Of a stretch of DNA of 64,000 nucleotides, positions 10,574 to 19,700 are shown piece after piece. This DNA comes from Alphaproteobacteria bacterium (lineage in GTDB: Bacteria; Pseudomonadota; Alphaproteobacteria; CACIAM-22H2). The DNA is taken from NCBI GenBank assembly GCA_017308135.1, contig JAFKFM010000007.1, positions 142,001 to 206,000 on the forward strand, read 5' to 3'. The notes under the pieces are model-generated. The model had not been told where the DNA came from and did not search any database. It saw only the letters and a list, made by a program, of their open reading frames with translations. The position numbers and the translations under genes are program-made. Position 1 is the stretch's first letter, and the number at the start of each line of letters is the position of its first letter.

Positions 10574-11098
10574 ATGGCCAAGCGCAAGGACAAACCCGCG
10601 CCCAAAATCGTGTCGTCCGCGCATCTCGCGGGTAACCGCGTGGCCGAATTGTCGGAATTCGAATTCGCGCTGACGCCGATCTTCCATGCCTATGGGCGCT
10701 GGATCGTGCGCTGCACGGCGGCCGCCGGGCAGGGCGATCTCTCGCCGCTCGACGTGCTGATCCTCCATCACACCAATCATCGCGACCGCGCCAAGACGCT
10801 CGCCGATCTCGCCTTGGTGCTGAATGTCGAGGATGACCACCTCGTCAATTACGGCCTCAAGAAGCTGAAGCGTCTCGGCCTCGTCTCGGGCGTCAAACAA
10901 GGCAAGGAAGTCCATTGGGCGGCCACGCAGAAGGGCCGCGCCTTGTGCGACCGCTACCGCGCGATCCGCGAAACCTGCCTGGTCGATGCCGTGGCGCGCA
11001 TCGGCGAACCGCATGACGCGATCGCCCAAGTCGCCGCGTTGATGCGCGCCTTGTCGGGGCTTTACGACCAGGCCAGCCGGTCGGCGGCGACGCTCTAG
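10574..11098 (+). CDS. MarR-like winged-helix transcriptional regulator
   Basis: A 174-residue predicted MarR-type regulator of the COG5631-like group. Residues about 40-130 form a winged helix: SPLDVLILHHTNHRDRAKTL, the recognition-helix region DLALVLNVEDDHLVNYGLKKL, and the wing LGLVSGVKQGKEVHWAATQKGR. The N-terminal tail MAKRKDKPAPK is basic. MarR proteins bind palindromes as dimers and are released by small ligands. Perfect palindromes sit directly before this gene and directly after it, in front of the hydantoinase gene. It probably controls itself and that enzyme, though this is inferred from position. Confidence 0.78.
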   Translation: MAKRKDKPAPKIVSSAHLAGNRVAELSEFEFALTPIFHAYGRWIVRCTAAAGQGDLSPLDVLILHHTNHRDRAKTLADLALVLNVEDDHLVNYGLKKLKRLGLVSGVKQGKEVHWAATQKGRALCDRYRAIRETCLVDAVARIGEPHDAIAQVAALMRALSGLYDQASRSAATL

Positions 11099-11099
11099 G

Positions 11100-11122
11100 A
11101 ACGTTGACGATTCGTCAACGTT
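11100..11122. promoter_or_regulatory. Palindrome between MarR-like gene and hydantoinase gene
   Basis: Ten-base perfect arms AACGTTGACG (11100-11109) and CGTCAACGTT (11113-11122) surround ATT, 30 bases before the hydantoinase ATG. The right half continues as GTCAACGTTTTGTC, matching 12 of 14 bases of the core of the inverted repeat before the regulator gene. The TTTTG after the right arm could also serve as a weak terminator for the regulator transcript. Confidence 0.55.
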
Positions 11123-11152
11123 TTGTCATAACCGAGGCCGGAGGGATTCCCG

Positions 11153-14100
11153 ATGACGGCGCAGTGGCAATTCTGGATCGATCGCGGCGGCACGTTCACC
11201 GATATCGTGGCCAAGCGCCCGGACGGCACGCTCGCCACGCATAAGCTGCTGTCGGAAAACCCGGAGCGCTACAAGGACGCCGCCCTTCAAGGCATTCGCG
11301 AACTCCTCGGCCTCGCCAAGGATGCGCCGCTGACCGGTGCGCCGGTCGAAGCGGTGAAGATGGGCACGACGGTCGCCACGAACGCGCTGCTGGAGCGCAA
11401 GGGCGAGCGCGTGGCCGTCGCCATCACCAAGGGCTTCAAGGACCAGCTGCGCATCGCCTACCAGAACCGGCCGAAGCTGTTCGTGCGCCGGATCGTGCTG
11501 CCCGAATTGCTGTACGAAACCGCCGTCGAAATCGACGAGCGGATGGACGCGCAAGGCAATGTGCTGCGCACGCTCGACGAAGCCGCCGCCGAGCGTGATC
11601 TGCGCAAGATCTACGATCAGGGGATTCGGGCGCTGGCCATCGTGCTGCTGCACGGTTATCGCTACCCGGCGCATGAAAAGGCGCTGGGCGATATCGCGCG
11701 CAAGATCGGCTTCACGCAGATTTCGATCTCGCACGAAGTCTCGCCGCTGATGAAGATCGTCGGGCGCGGCGACACGACCGTCGTGGACGCTTACGTCTCA
11801 CCGATTCTGCGCCGCTATGTCGACCGCGTCGCGGGCGAGCTGGGCGGCACACGGCTGATGTTCATGCAGTCGAATGGCGGTCTGGTCGACGCGCGCTATT
11901 TCCAGGGCAAGGATTCGATCCTGTCGGGTCCCGCGGGCGGGATCGTGGGGGCCGCGCGCACCGCCGCGATGGCCGGCTTCGACAAGATCATCGGCTTCGA
12001 CATGGGCGGCACGTCCACCGACGTGACGCTCTATAACGGCGAATACGAGCGCACGTTCGAGACGATCGTCGCGGGCGTCCGCATGCGCGCCCCCATGATG
12101 AAGATCCACACGGTGGCGGCGGGCGGCGGCTCGATCCTGTTTTTCGACGGCACGCGCTTCCGTTGCGGCCCCGAAAGTGCGGGCGCCAATCCGGGCCCGG
12201 CCTGCTATCGCCGCGGTGGCCCGCTGGCCGTGACCGACGCGAACGTGATGGTCGGCAAGATCGTGCCCGACTTCTTCCCCGCCGTGTTCGGGCCGAACGG
12301 CGATCAGCGCCTCGACGCCGAAATCGTGCGCGCGAAATTCGCCGCCCTCGCGGCCGAAGTGGAAAAAGCCACGGGCGAGAAGCGCACGCCCGAAGCGATC
12401 GCCGATGGGTTCTTGAAGATCGCGGTCGAGAACATGGCCAACGCGATCAAACAGATTTCGATCCAGCGCGGCTACGACGTGTCGGGCTATGCGCTCAATT
12501 GCTTCGGCGGGGCGGGCGGGCAACATGCCTGCAAGGTCGCGGATGCGCTGGGCATGACGACCGTCTTCGTCCATCCGCTGGCGGGCGTGCTCTCGGCCTA
12601 TGGCATGGGCCTCGCCGATTTGCGCGTGATGCGCGAGAAGGCGGTCGAAGCCAAACTCGCCGACGCGATCCTGCCCACGCTGGAAACCGAACTCGCGGCG
12701 CTGGCGGAAGAAGGCCTCGCCGAAATGCGTCGCCAGGGCATCGACCCGGCGAAGATCGAGGTTCGGCGCAAGCTGCATCTCAAATACGAAGGCACGGATT
12801 CCGCGCTGGTCGTCGATTTCGGCACGATCGAAGCCGCGAGTGCCGCTTTCGTCGAGCAGCATCGCCAGCGCTACGGCTTCTCGATGCCCGGCAAGGCGGT
12901 GATCGTCGAAGCCGTGGCGGTTGAAGTCGTCGGCCATACCGAAAGTGCGGACGATGTCGTGCGCGAAATCGGCGCCGCCGCGCCGCCCGCCCCGGCGGCG
13001 ACGGTCAAGATGTACGCCGACGGTGAAACGCATTCGACGCCGGTTTTCTTACGCGACGCGTTGAAGCCGGGCATGAAAGTGCCCGGCCCCGCGATCGTGT
13101 CCGACCGCAATGCGACGACAGTGATCGAACCCGGCTGGGCGGCGGAAGTCACCGCGCGCGATCATCTGGTGTTGCGCCGCGTGGTCGCGATCCAGCGCCA
13201 GCACGCGATCGGCACCAAGGTCGATCCGGTCATGCTGGAAGTGTTCAACAATCTGTTCATGTCGATCGCCGAACAGATGGGCGTGGCGCTCCAGAACACC
13301 GCGTACTCGGTCAATATCAAGGAGCGTCTCGATTTCTCCTGCGCGCTGTTCGATCGCCAGGGCAATCTGATCGCCAACGCGCCGCATATGCCCGTACATC
13401 TGGGTTCGATGGGCGAGAGTGTGGCCGCCGTCACGCGCGCACGCGAAGGCACGATGCGCCCCGGCGACGTATTTGTGCTGAACGCGCCCTATAACGGCGG
13501 CACGCATCTGCCCGACGTCACGGTCGTGATGCCGGTGTTCGACGAAGCGGGGAAGGACATTCTGTTCTTCGTCGCGAGCCGCGGTCATCAGGCCGATATC
13601 GGCGGCCTCACGCCCGGTTCGATGCCGCCCGGCTCGACGACGGTCGAGGAAGAGGGCGTGTTGATCGACAATTTCCAGCTCGTCGATCAAGGTCGCTTCC
13701 GCGAAGCGGAAATGGTCGCGCTGTTGAAATCGGGCAAATATCCCGCGCGCAACCCGGCGCAGAATATCGGGGACCTCAAAGCCCAGATCGCGGCGTGCGA
13801 GAAGGGCGCCCAAGAACTCCGCAAGATGGTTCGCGAATTCGGCCTCGACGTCGTGCGCGCCTATATGGGCCATGTGCAGGACAACGCCGAGGAGCAAGTG
13901 CGCCGCGTGCTCGACGTGCTGAAGGACGGCGCATTCGCCTATCCGATGGACGACGGCGCGGTCATCAAGGTCAAGGTCTCGATCGACAAGGCGACGCGCA
14001 GCGCCATTCTCGATTTCACGGGCACGTCGGCGCAGCGGCCGAATAATTTCAACGCGCCCGCGTCGGTCTGCATGGCCGCCGTGCTTTACGTGTTCCGCAC

Positions 14101-14752
14101 GCTGGTCGAAGGCGACATTCCGATGAACGCGGGCGTGATGAAGCCGTTGAAGGTGATCATCCCCGAAGGCTGCATGCTGCGCCCGCAATATCCCGCCGCC
14201 GTCGTGGCCGGGAACGTCGAAACCTCGCAAGCCGTGACCGACACGATCTACGGTGCGTTGGGCGTGATGGCGGGCGCGCAGGGCACGATGAACAACTTCA
14301 CCTTCGGCAACGACAAGCACCAATATTACGAGACGATCGCCGGCGGTTCCGGCGCGGGCCCCGGCTTCGACGGTTGCGACGCCGTGCAGACGCATATGAC
14401 CAATTCGCGTCTGACCGATCCCGAAGTGCTGGAATGGCGCTTTCCCGTACGCGTCGAAAGCTTCGAAATCAGGCGCGGCTCGGGCGGCAAGGGCGAATTT
14501 CGCGGCGGCGACGGCACGATCCGCAAGGTGCGTTTCCTCGAAGACATGACCTGCGCGATCCTCGCCAACCGGCGCAAGGTCGAACCGTTTGGCGCCAATG
14601 GCGGCGGCAACGGCAAGCTCGGCCGCAACTGGGTCGAACGCACGAACGGCACGATCGAGGAGAAGGGCGCCACGGCCCAATGGGACGTGAAGCCGGGCGA
14701 CATGTTCGTGATCGAAACGCCGGGCGGCGGCGGCTACGGCAAGGCGAATTAG
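11153..14752 (+). CDS. Hydantoinase/5-oxoprolinase, fused HyuA-HyuB type
   Basis: A 1199-residue ATP-dependent amide hydrolase joining both subunits of bacterial hydantoinase in one chain, as in eukaryotic 5-oxoprolinase. Residues about 5-185 form the Hydant_A_N domain (WIDRGGTFTDIVAKRPDG). Residues 200-500 form the actin-like Hydantoinase_A domain, with phosphate-loop GFDMGGTSTDVTLYNG. From about 685 the Hydantoinase_B domain begins (YSVNIKERLDFSCALFDRQG; HLPDVTVV) and runs to the end (ETPGGGGYGKAN). It opens a cyclic imide or lactam such as 5-oxoproline or a hydantoin. The start has the strong ribosome site GGAGGG, and a MarR-like gene lies directly upstream. Confidence 0.92.
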   Translation: MTAQWQFWIDRGGTFTDIVAKRPDGTLATHKLLSENPERYKDAALQGIRELLGLAKDAPLTGAPVEAVKMGTTVATNALLERKGERVAVAITKGFKDQLRIAYQNRPKLFVRRIVLPELLYETAVEIDERMDAQGNVLRTLDEAAAERDLRKIYDQGIRALAIVLLHGYRYPAHEKALGDIARKIGFTQISISHEVSPLMKIVGRGDTTVVDAYVSPILRRYVDRVAGELGGTRLMFMQSNGGLVDARYFQGKDSILSGPAGGIVGAARTAAMAGFDKIIGFDMGGTSTDVTLYNGEYERTFETIVAGVRMRAPMMKIHTVAAGGGSILFFDGTRFRCGPESAGANPGPACYRRGGPLAVTDANVMVGKIVPDFFPAVFGPNGDQRLDAEIVRAKFAALAAEVEKATGEKRTPEAIADGFLKIAVENMANAIKQISIQRGYDVSGYALNCFGGAGGQHACKVADALGMTTVFVHPLAGVLSAYGMGLADLRVMREKAVEAKLADAILPTLETELAALAEEGLAEMRRQGIDPAKIEVRRKLHLKYEGTDSALVVDFGTIEAASAAFVEQHRQRYGFSMPGKAVIVEAVAVEVVGHTESADDVVREIGAAAPPAPAATVKMYADGETHSTPVFLRDALKPGMKVPGPAIVSDRNATTVIEPGWAAEVTARDHLVLRRVVAIQRQHAIGTKVDPVMLEVFNNLFMSIAEQMGVALQNTAYSVNIKERLDFSCALFDRQGNLIANAPHMPVHLGSMGESVAAVTRAREGTMRPGDVFVLNAPYNGGTHLPDVTVVMPVFDEAGKDILFFVASRGHQADIGGLTPGSMPPGSTTVEEEGVLIDNFQLVDQGRFREAEMVALLKSGKYPARNPAQNIGDLKAQIAACEKGAQELRKMVREFGLDVVRAYMGHVQDNAEEQVRRVLDVLKDGAFAYPMDDGAVIKVKVSIDKATRSAILDFTGTSAQRPNNFNAPASVCMAAVLYVFRTLVEGDIPMNAGVMKPLKVIIPEGCMLRPQYPAAVVAGNVETSQAVTDTIYGALGVMAGAQGTMNNFTFGNDKHQYYETIAGGSGAGPGFDGCDAVQTHMTNSRLTDPEVLEWRFPVRVESFEIRRGSGGKGEFRGGDGTIRKVRFLEDMTCAILANRRKVEPFGANGGGNGKLGRNWVERTNGTIEEKGATAQWDVKPGDMFVIETPGGGGYGKAN

Positions 14753-14753
14753 C

Positions 14754-16133
14754 CTATAGCCATTCCGGCTTCGAATTGCCGAAGGGCTCGGGCGGCCGCG
14801 CGTAGAAGCCGGGCGTGCGGTCGAGTTCCAGCACCGGCTTGAAATGGCCGATGCGCCCGAAGGGCGAGTCGACTTCGATCATCAGCTTGGCGATATCGTC
14901 CGGCGGCAGATCGGCGGCGGCCTCGCGCGCGTCGAGCGTGCCGAGGCTTGCGAGGAAATGCCCGATCTGGGCGAGCGACGTGCGCACGCGCCAGGTGCCG
15001 CCTTCTTGCGCTTGGCGCGCGAGGGCCAGCATCGTGCCGAGGGCCGCGACATAGCCGCCGATATAGTCGAGCGCTTGCACGGGCATGTTCTTGGGTGCTG
15101 CGAGCGCGCTTTGCGTCGCCGCCAAGCCCATCGCGTTCTGCACGACCGAGTCGAAGCCGCGCCGCAATGCCCATGGCCCTTCATGGCTATAGGCACAAAG
15201 CTCGGTCACCACGATGCCGGGACGCAAGCGCGCGAGGTCTTCCGCCCCGAAACCGCGCTTGGCGAGCGCACCGGGCCGATAGGATTGCAGGAACACATCG
15301 GCCCCGGCCGCGAGATCGCGCAATTGCGCGGGGCCTTGCGCCGTATCGAGATCGAGCCACGCGCAACGCTTGCCGGGCCCGGTGTCGTAGAGCAATTCGG
15401 TCTGATAGGGCGTGTGCGGGGCGGCGAGATGTAAAACGTCGCCGCCATGTTCGGCGAGCAAACGCCCCGCCGCCGGGCCCGCCAGAACGCGCGTCAAGTC
15501 GAGCACGCGAATGCCGGCGAGCGGCCGCGCGGCGTCGGGCAATTTGCGCGGCGATGCCTCGCCGATCTTGTCGATGGTGAACAAGGGCAACGCGGCGACC
15601 GCCTTGCCTTGCGCCGATTCGTTCCATTCGTCGAGCGTGCGCGTCACCGCGCCGATCCCGTCTTCGTTGGCCAACGCGGTCTCGAACGCGAACGCGTCGA
15701 GCTTCGCGACCGCCGCTTCCAGATCGGCGCGTGTATCGCCCGCCGCGCCGGACAGCCGCAACGCCGCCGCACGATGATGCGCGTGATTGGTGTGCAGGAA
15801 GATATGCCGGCCGTCGCGCGTGCGGTAATGGCCGACGAGCGGATCCCAGAATATGGGTTTCACACCGTCGCGTGTGACATAGACGCTGGAACGTAAACTC
15901 GCCGCCGCCGATTTTGTATCGATACGCGCGCTTTGCGCCGCATTGCCGCGCAATCGCCAGAGATCGCTTAGCGCCAAGCCCGCGGCCCCCAGCACCGCGC
16001 TTGCCGCCGTTGCGATGCGAAACGGCGTGGGAAAAACGGGATCGCCGTCGCCGGAAATCTCCAACACGTCGTCGTTGCGCGGGAGCCGGCCGCCAAGTGC
16101 CAGAATCGAATGCGTCAGCGTCGAGACATTCAT
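14754..16133 (-). CDS. Family III CoA-transferase (CaiB/BaiF) with rearranged halves
   Basis: A 459-residue CoA-transferase-III protein that moves CoA between carboxylic acids. The normal N-terminal motif of the family (PLAGIRVLDLTRVLAGPAAG) appears only near residue 205. It is followed by the usual LDLDTAQGPAQLRDL, FLQSYRPGALAKRGFG and RRGFDSVVQNAMGLA. The first 200 residues instead resemble the family's usual C-terminal half (YRTRDGRHIFLHTN; RTLDEWNESAQGKAVAALPL). The chain therefore looks circularly permuted relative to formyl-CoA transferase. The ATG at 16133 was chosen because similarity begins there. It is divergent from an EamA gene, with a palindrome between them. Confidence 0.82.
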   Translation of the reverse strand: MNVSTLTHSILALGGRLPRNDDVLEISGDGDPVFPTPFRIATAASAVLGAAGLALSDLWRLRGNAAQSARIDTKSAAASLRSSVYVTRDGVKPIFWDPLVGHYRTRDGRHIFLHTNHAHHRAAALRLSGAAGDTRADLEAAVAKLDAFAFETALANEDGIGAVTRTLDEWNESAQGKAVAALPLFTIDKIGEASPRKLPDAARPLAGIRVLDLTRVLAGPAAGRLLAEHGGDVLHLAAPHTPYQTELLYDTGPGKRCAWLDLDTAQGPAQLRDLAAGADVFLQSYRPGALAKRGFGAEDLARLRPGIVVTELCAYSHEGPWALRRGFDSVVQNAMGLAATQSALAAPKNMPVQALDYIGGYVAALGTMLALARQAQEGGTWRVRTSLAQIGHFLASLGTLDAREAAADLPPDDIAKLMIEVDSPFGRIGHFKPVLELDRTPGFYARPPEPFGNSKPEWL

Positions 16134-16157
16134 GCGCGATCCGCCGAGATTTTGTTG

Positions 16158-16176
16158 GTCTATATCGAGTATAGAC
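16158..16176. promoter_or_regulatory. Palindromic operator candidate between divergent genes
   Basis: GTCTATATCGAGTATAGAC is a perfect seven-base inverted repeat (GTCTATA/TATAGAC) with a TCGAG centre. It lies in the 52-base gap between the divergent CoA-transferase and EamA genes, 25 bases from one start and 10 from the other. Its size and symmetry suit a dimeric repressor of the GntR type. No regulator gene is adjacent. Confidence 0.5.
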
Positions 16177-16185
16177 GTTGCACCC

Positions 16186-17154
16186 ATGACGAACCCCGCA
16201 ACAGCAGCAACCCAGCCCCCGGCTCCGCGCAGTCGAATCGGCCGCTCCGATCGTCCGCTCCTGGGCATCGCGTCGATGGCGTTCGGCGTCGTGCTGCTGT
16301 CGGTGATGGATGCCGTCACGAAATACGCGATTCAACATCTGCCGACCGGGCAACTGATGGCGATCCGCTCGGTCTTCGTGCTGCTGATCCTCACGCCCTT
16401 CGTGATCCGTGCCGGCGGCTTCGCGGCGCTGCGCACCAAACGGCCGCTGGGCCATTTGCTGCGCGCGGGGCTGTCAGTCTGCGCGATGTACACGTTTTTC
16501 GAAAGCCTGCGGCATCTGCCGCTCGCCACCGCCATCGCGATCGGTTTCGCGGCACCCTTGTTCATGACGGCGTTCTCGGTCCCCGTGCTGAAGGAGAAGG
16601 TCGGCGTCCATCGCTGGTCGGCCGTGGCGATCGGCTTTATCGGCGTCGTGGTCATTATCGGCCCGGGCATCGCCGACGGCGAATTCGGGATCGGCGCGAT
16701 GCTCGCCTTGACGGCGGCGGTGTTCTACGCGGGCGGGATGACCTGCGTGCGCTGGCTCGCCTCGACCGAGACGGATCTTTCAATGATGGTGTCGCAGAAC
16801 ACCGCGATGCTTTTCGCGGGCGCGGCCGGGGCGGCGATCGTCTCGGCCCCCGTGCCCGGCCATATGTGGCTGGTCATCGTCGCGATGGCGGTGCTGGTGC
16901 TGCTCGGGCAGTTGTTCACCATCCGCGCGTTCCGCCTCGCCCCGATCGGCGCGGTGGCGCCGTTCCACTATACCGAGCTGATTTGGGCGGCCATTCTCGG
17001 CTGGTTCGTCTGGGGCGAATGGCCGTCCGACAATGTCTGGTGGGGGGCGGCGATCGTCGTCGCGGCCGGGCTTTACACGATCTGGCGCGAGCGCGTCCGG
17101 GCGGCCGAAAAATCCCGCGAAGCGGCGGTTGCCGCGCAAGGCCCGGCGGCGTAA
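16186..17154 (+). CDS. EamA/DMT family transporter
   Basis: A 322-residue membrane protein with about ten hydrophobic helices in two EamA repeats (about 28-160 and 175-305). Typical stretches are VVLLSVMDAVTKYAIQHLP, FFESLRHLPLATAIAIGFAAP and APFHYTELIWAAILGWFVWGE. It belongs to the same superfamily as the exporter at 2410-3294 but is clearly different in sequence. Its substrate is unknown. The ATG at 16186 was chosen over upstream in-frame starts because those would overlap the divergent CoA-transferase gene. A 2-hydroxyacid dehydrogenase gene follows after 29 bases, possibly in one transcript. Confidence 0.87.
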   Translation: MTNPATAATQPPAPRSRIGRSDRPLLGIASMAFGVVLLSVMDAVTKYAIQHLPTGQLMAIRSVFVLLILTPFVIRAGGFAALRTKRPLGHLLRAGLSVCAMYTFFESLRHLPLATAIAIGFAAPLFMTAFSVPVLKEKVGVHRWSAVAIGFIGVVVIIGPGIADGEFGIGAMLALTAAVFYAGGMTCVRWLASTETDLSMMVSQNTAMLFAGAAGAAIVSAPVPGHMWLVIVAMAVLVLLGQLFTIRAFRLAPIGAVAPFHYTELIWAAILGWFVWGEWPSDNVWWGAAIVVAAGLYTIWRERVRAAEKSREAAVAAQGPAA

Positions 17155-17183
17155 TTTCGTCGCCTTCAGGGAGAAGAAACGAC

Positions 17184-18590
17184 ATGGCCAGTGCCGCCGA
17201 GATTACAGCGACCGAACCCGCCGCGCGCGACGCGGCGATCGCGGAGATCCGCGCCATTCTCGGCGACCGTTTGACCACCGCGCTCGCGGTGCGCGAGCAG
17301 CACGGCAAGGGCGAGGCCTATCACAAGCCCGCCCCGCCCGATGCCGTCGCCTTCGTCGAAAGCACCGAGGAAGTCGTCGCGGTGGTGAAGGCCTGTGCCA
17401 AGCATCGCATTCCGGTAGTCCCCTTCGGGGCGGGCACCGCGCTGGAAGGCCATACGGCGGCGCTGCATGGCGGCATTTGCGTGGACGTCACGCGCATGAA
17501 CAAGGTGCTCGCGGTCAACACCAGTGATCTCGACGTGCGCGTGCAGCCGGGTGTGACGCGCAAACAGCTCAACGAATATCTGCGCGATACCGGCCTGTTC
17601 TTCCCGATCGATCCGGGCGCGGACGCCTCCATCGGCGGCATGACCGCGACGCGCGCCTCGGGCACCAATGCCGTGCGCTACGGCACAATGCGCGAGAACG
17701 TGTTGGCGCTGGAAGTCGTCACCGCCGACGGGCGCGTGGTGCGAACGGCGCGGCGCGCGCGCAAATCCTCGGCCGGTTACGACCTCACGCGTTTGTTCGT
17801 CGGCTCGGAAGGCACGCTGGGCGTCATCACCGAAATCACCGTCAAAGTCTACGGCATTCCCGAAGCGACCAGCTCGGCGATGTGCGCCTTCCCGGATGTG
17901 AAGTCGGCGGTAGATACCTGCATCGCCACGATCCAGGCCGGCATTCCCGTGGCGCGCATCGAACTTGCCGACAAGCTGCAGATGGAAGCCATCGCCGCCT
18001 ATTCGAAGCTGAACATTCCCGCCGCGCCGACGCTGTGGCTCGAATTCCACGGCAGCGAAACGGGCGTGAAGGAACAGGCCGAGTTCGTGCAAGCCATCGC
18101 CGCCGAGCATGGCGGCGAGGATTTCCGCTGGACGACCGATCCGGCCGAGCGCAAGAAAATCTGGCAGGCGCGCCACGACGCCGCCTATTCCTGCAAGGCG
18201 CTGCGCCAGGGCTGCTCGATCTGGGCGACCGATGTGTGCGTGCCGATTTCGCGTCTGGCCGATTGCATCGTCGAAACGCAAGCCGATCTCGAAGCTTCGT
18301 TCATTCCGGCCCCCATCGTGGGCCATGTCGGCGACGGGAATTTCCATCTCTGCTTCGTCCTCAACATGGACGACCCGAAGGAAGTGGCGGAGGCGAACCG
18401 CCTCAACGACCGCTTGGTCGCGCGTGCGCTGTCGATGGACGGCACCTGCACCGGCGAACACGGTGTGGGTTACGGCAAGATCGACTTCCTGACCGCCGAG
18501 CACGGCGAAGCCGTGTCGCTGATGCGGATGATCAAGAAGTCGCTCGACCCCGACAACATCATGAACCCGGGCAAGATCGTCCGCGTTTAG
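17184..18590 (+). CDS. FAD-binding 2-hydroxyacid dehydrogenase (GlcD/D-lactate dehydrogenase type)
   Basis: A 468-residue flavoenzyme that oxidises a D-2-hydroxyacid to a 2-oxoacid. The FAD-binding PCMH domain spans about 45-225, with VPFGAGTALEGHTAALHGG and PIDPGADASIGGMTATRASG. The C-terminal substrate domain has the metal-site region PAPIVGHVGDGNFHLCFVLN and the closing motif GTCTGEHGVGYGKIDFL, typical of mitochondrial-type D-lactate dehydrogenase and glycolate oxidase GlcD. No GlcE/GlcF subunits are present, so a single-subunit enzyme is more likely. The start ATG has GGGAGAAG upstream. It ends overlapping the convergent PhyH gene. The 2-oxoacid-type TRAP importer nearby fits the same metabolic theme. 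Confidence 0.9.
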   Translation: MASAAEITATEPAARDAAIAEIRAILGDRLTTALAVREQHGKGEAYHKPAPPDAVAFVESTEEVVAVVKACAKHRIPVVPFGAGTALEGHTAALHGGICVDVTRMNKVLAVNTSDLDVRVQPGVTRKQLNEYLRDTGLFFPIDPGADASIGGMTATRASGTNAVRYGTMRENVLALEVVTADGRVVRTARRARKSSAGYDLTRLFVGSEGTLGVITEITVKVYGIPEATSSAMCAFPDVKSAVDTCIATIQAGIPVARIELADKLQMEAIAAYSKLNIPAAPTLWLEFHGSETGVKEQAEFVQAIAAEHGGEDFRWTTDPAERKKIWQARHDAAYSCKALRQGCSIWATDVCVPISRLADCIVETQADLEASFIPAPIVGHVGDGNFHLCFVLNMDDPKEVAEANRLNDRLVARALSMDGTCTGEHGVGYGKIDFLTAEHGEAVSLMRMIKKSLDPDNIMNPGKIVRV

Positions 18591-19405
18591 CGCCGCCACA
18601 GCACCGGAAAGAGTTCGTCGCGCGCGGACAGCGGCGCGCCGTGCGCCAGATCGGCTTTGCGCAAGCGGCTGAAGGTCGAAATACCGCGCCGCCAGCGTAT
18701 GTCGTCGCCCGTAAAGCGCAGGGCGATCGTCCGGCGCGGCCGATCGGCGCTGGGATTGCCGGGGGCGCCGTGCACCATACGGCCGTGGAACACGACCGCG
18801 TCGCCCGGTTCGAGCTTGAACGAAACCAGCGTGGCTTCGTCGGGCGCTTCGACGACCGGCAACGCCGATCCCGCATAACGCAGCGCGTTGTCGGCACCCG
18901 ATCGGAACGGGGCGGGGCGGAAATCGCGGCCGGGCAAATGACTGCCGCGCGCATAGCGCACCGCCCCATTGCCGTCGTCGATCGCATCGAGCGCCAGATA
19001 GACCGTGCACGCCATCTCGCCCGAAATCGGCCAATAGGGCCCGTCCTGGTGCCAGGGCGTTTCGCGCTTCGTGGCCGGCGCCTTGGCGAAAATCTGATCG
19101 TAGAACAGCCGCACCTCGGCCGCCTCCATCGCGCGCCCGGCGATTTCGGCGCAGGGCGTTTTGAAGAACAGCGCACGAAAATCGGCGTCGCGCCGGTGCA
19201 TGAACATGTCGCCGAAAAAACGCCCGCCCTCGCCCGGAGGGACGAATTCCATCGCGTCGTTGGATGGTACGGCCATCGCGCGATCGACCGCCGCGCGCAT
19301 GCGGTCGACCCATGCCGCGTTCAAGGCGCCGGGCACATGCGCGACACCGTCGCGCGCATAAGCGGCGGCGAGGGCGGCTTTGTCGAAGTCGAAAGACGGC
19401 GCCAT
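18587..19405 (-). CDS. Phytanoyl-CoA dioxygenase (PhyH) family protein
   Basis: A 272-residue Fe(II)/2-oxoglutarate-dependent oxygenase. The iron ligands appear as the His and Asp of TPWHQDGPYWP (about residue 118) and a distal His within VVFHGRMVHGAPGN. The 2-oxoglutarate anchor Arg is probably in RRTIALRF. Family members hydroxylate diverse small molecules (phytanoyl-CoA, ectoine, syringomycin residues), so the substrate is open. It is transcribed alone, convergent with the hydroxyacid dehydrogenase gene with a four-base overlap. The 295 bases upstream, up to the TRAP operon, hold no other gene I can support. Confidence 0.87.
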   Translation of the reverse strand: MAPSFDFDKAALAAAYARDGVAHVPGALNAAWVDRMRAAVDRAMAVPSNDAMEFVPPGEGGRFFGDMFMHRRDADFRALFFKTPCAEIAGRAMEAAEVRLFYDQIFAKAPATKRETPWHQDGPYWPISGEMACTVYLALDAIDDGNGAVRYARGSHLPGRDFRPAPFRSGADNALRYAGSALPVVEAPDEATLVSFKLEPGDAVVFHGRMVHGAPGNPSADRPRRTIALRFTGDDIRWRRGISTFSRLRKADLAHGAPLSARDELFPVLWRR

Positions 19406-19700
19406 CGGACGGCGCTTAGCATGCGCCGGGCGCGGCGTCCAAGCGGCGCCAATGACGCGACGAATCCGATTTGAACACGGCGATTTTGTGCAACCAATCG
19501 CGGCGCTTGCGTGCCGCGCCCGCCTTCATGCAAAGTCGATCCCGCGAGCGGGTCCCGACCGGAATACCGGCGGCGATCCGATAGCGGCGAATGCGGGCGG
19601 GGTTTCGATCCCGGCAGGCGCGCCGCAGGAGTGGAGGCGCGATGGAGGTCGGCGTCTTCGCGGTGCGCAAAAATAGGCCTCCGACAGGAGGAGAGCCTTT

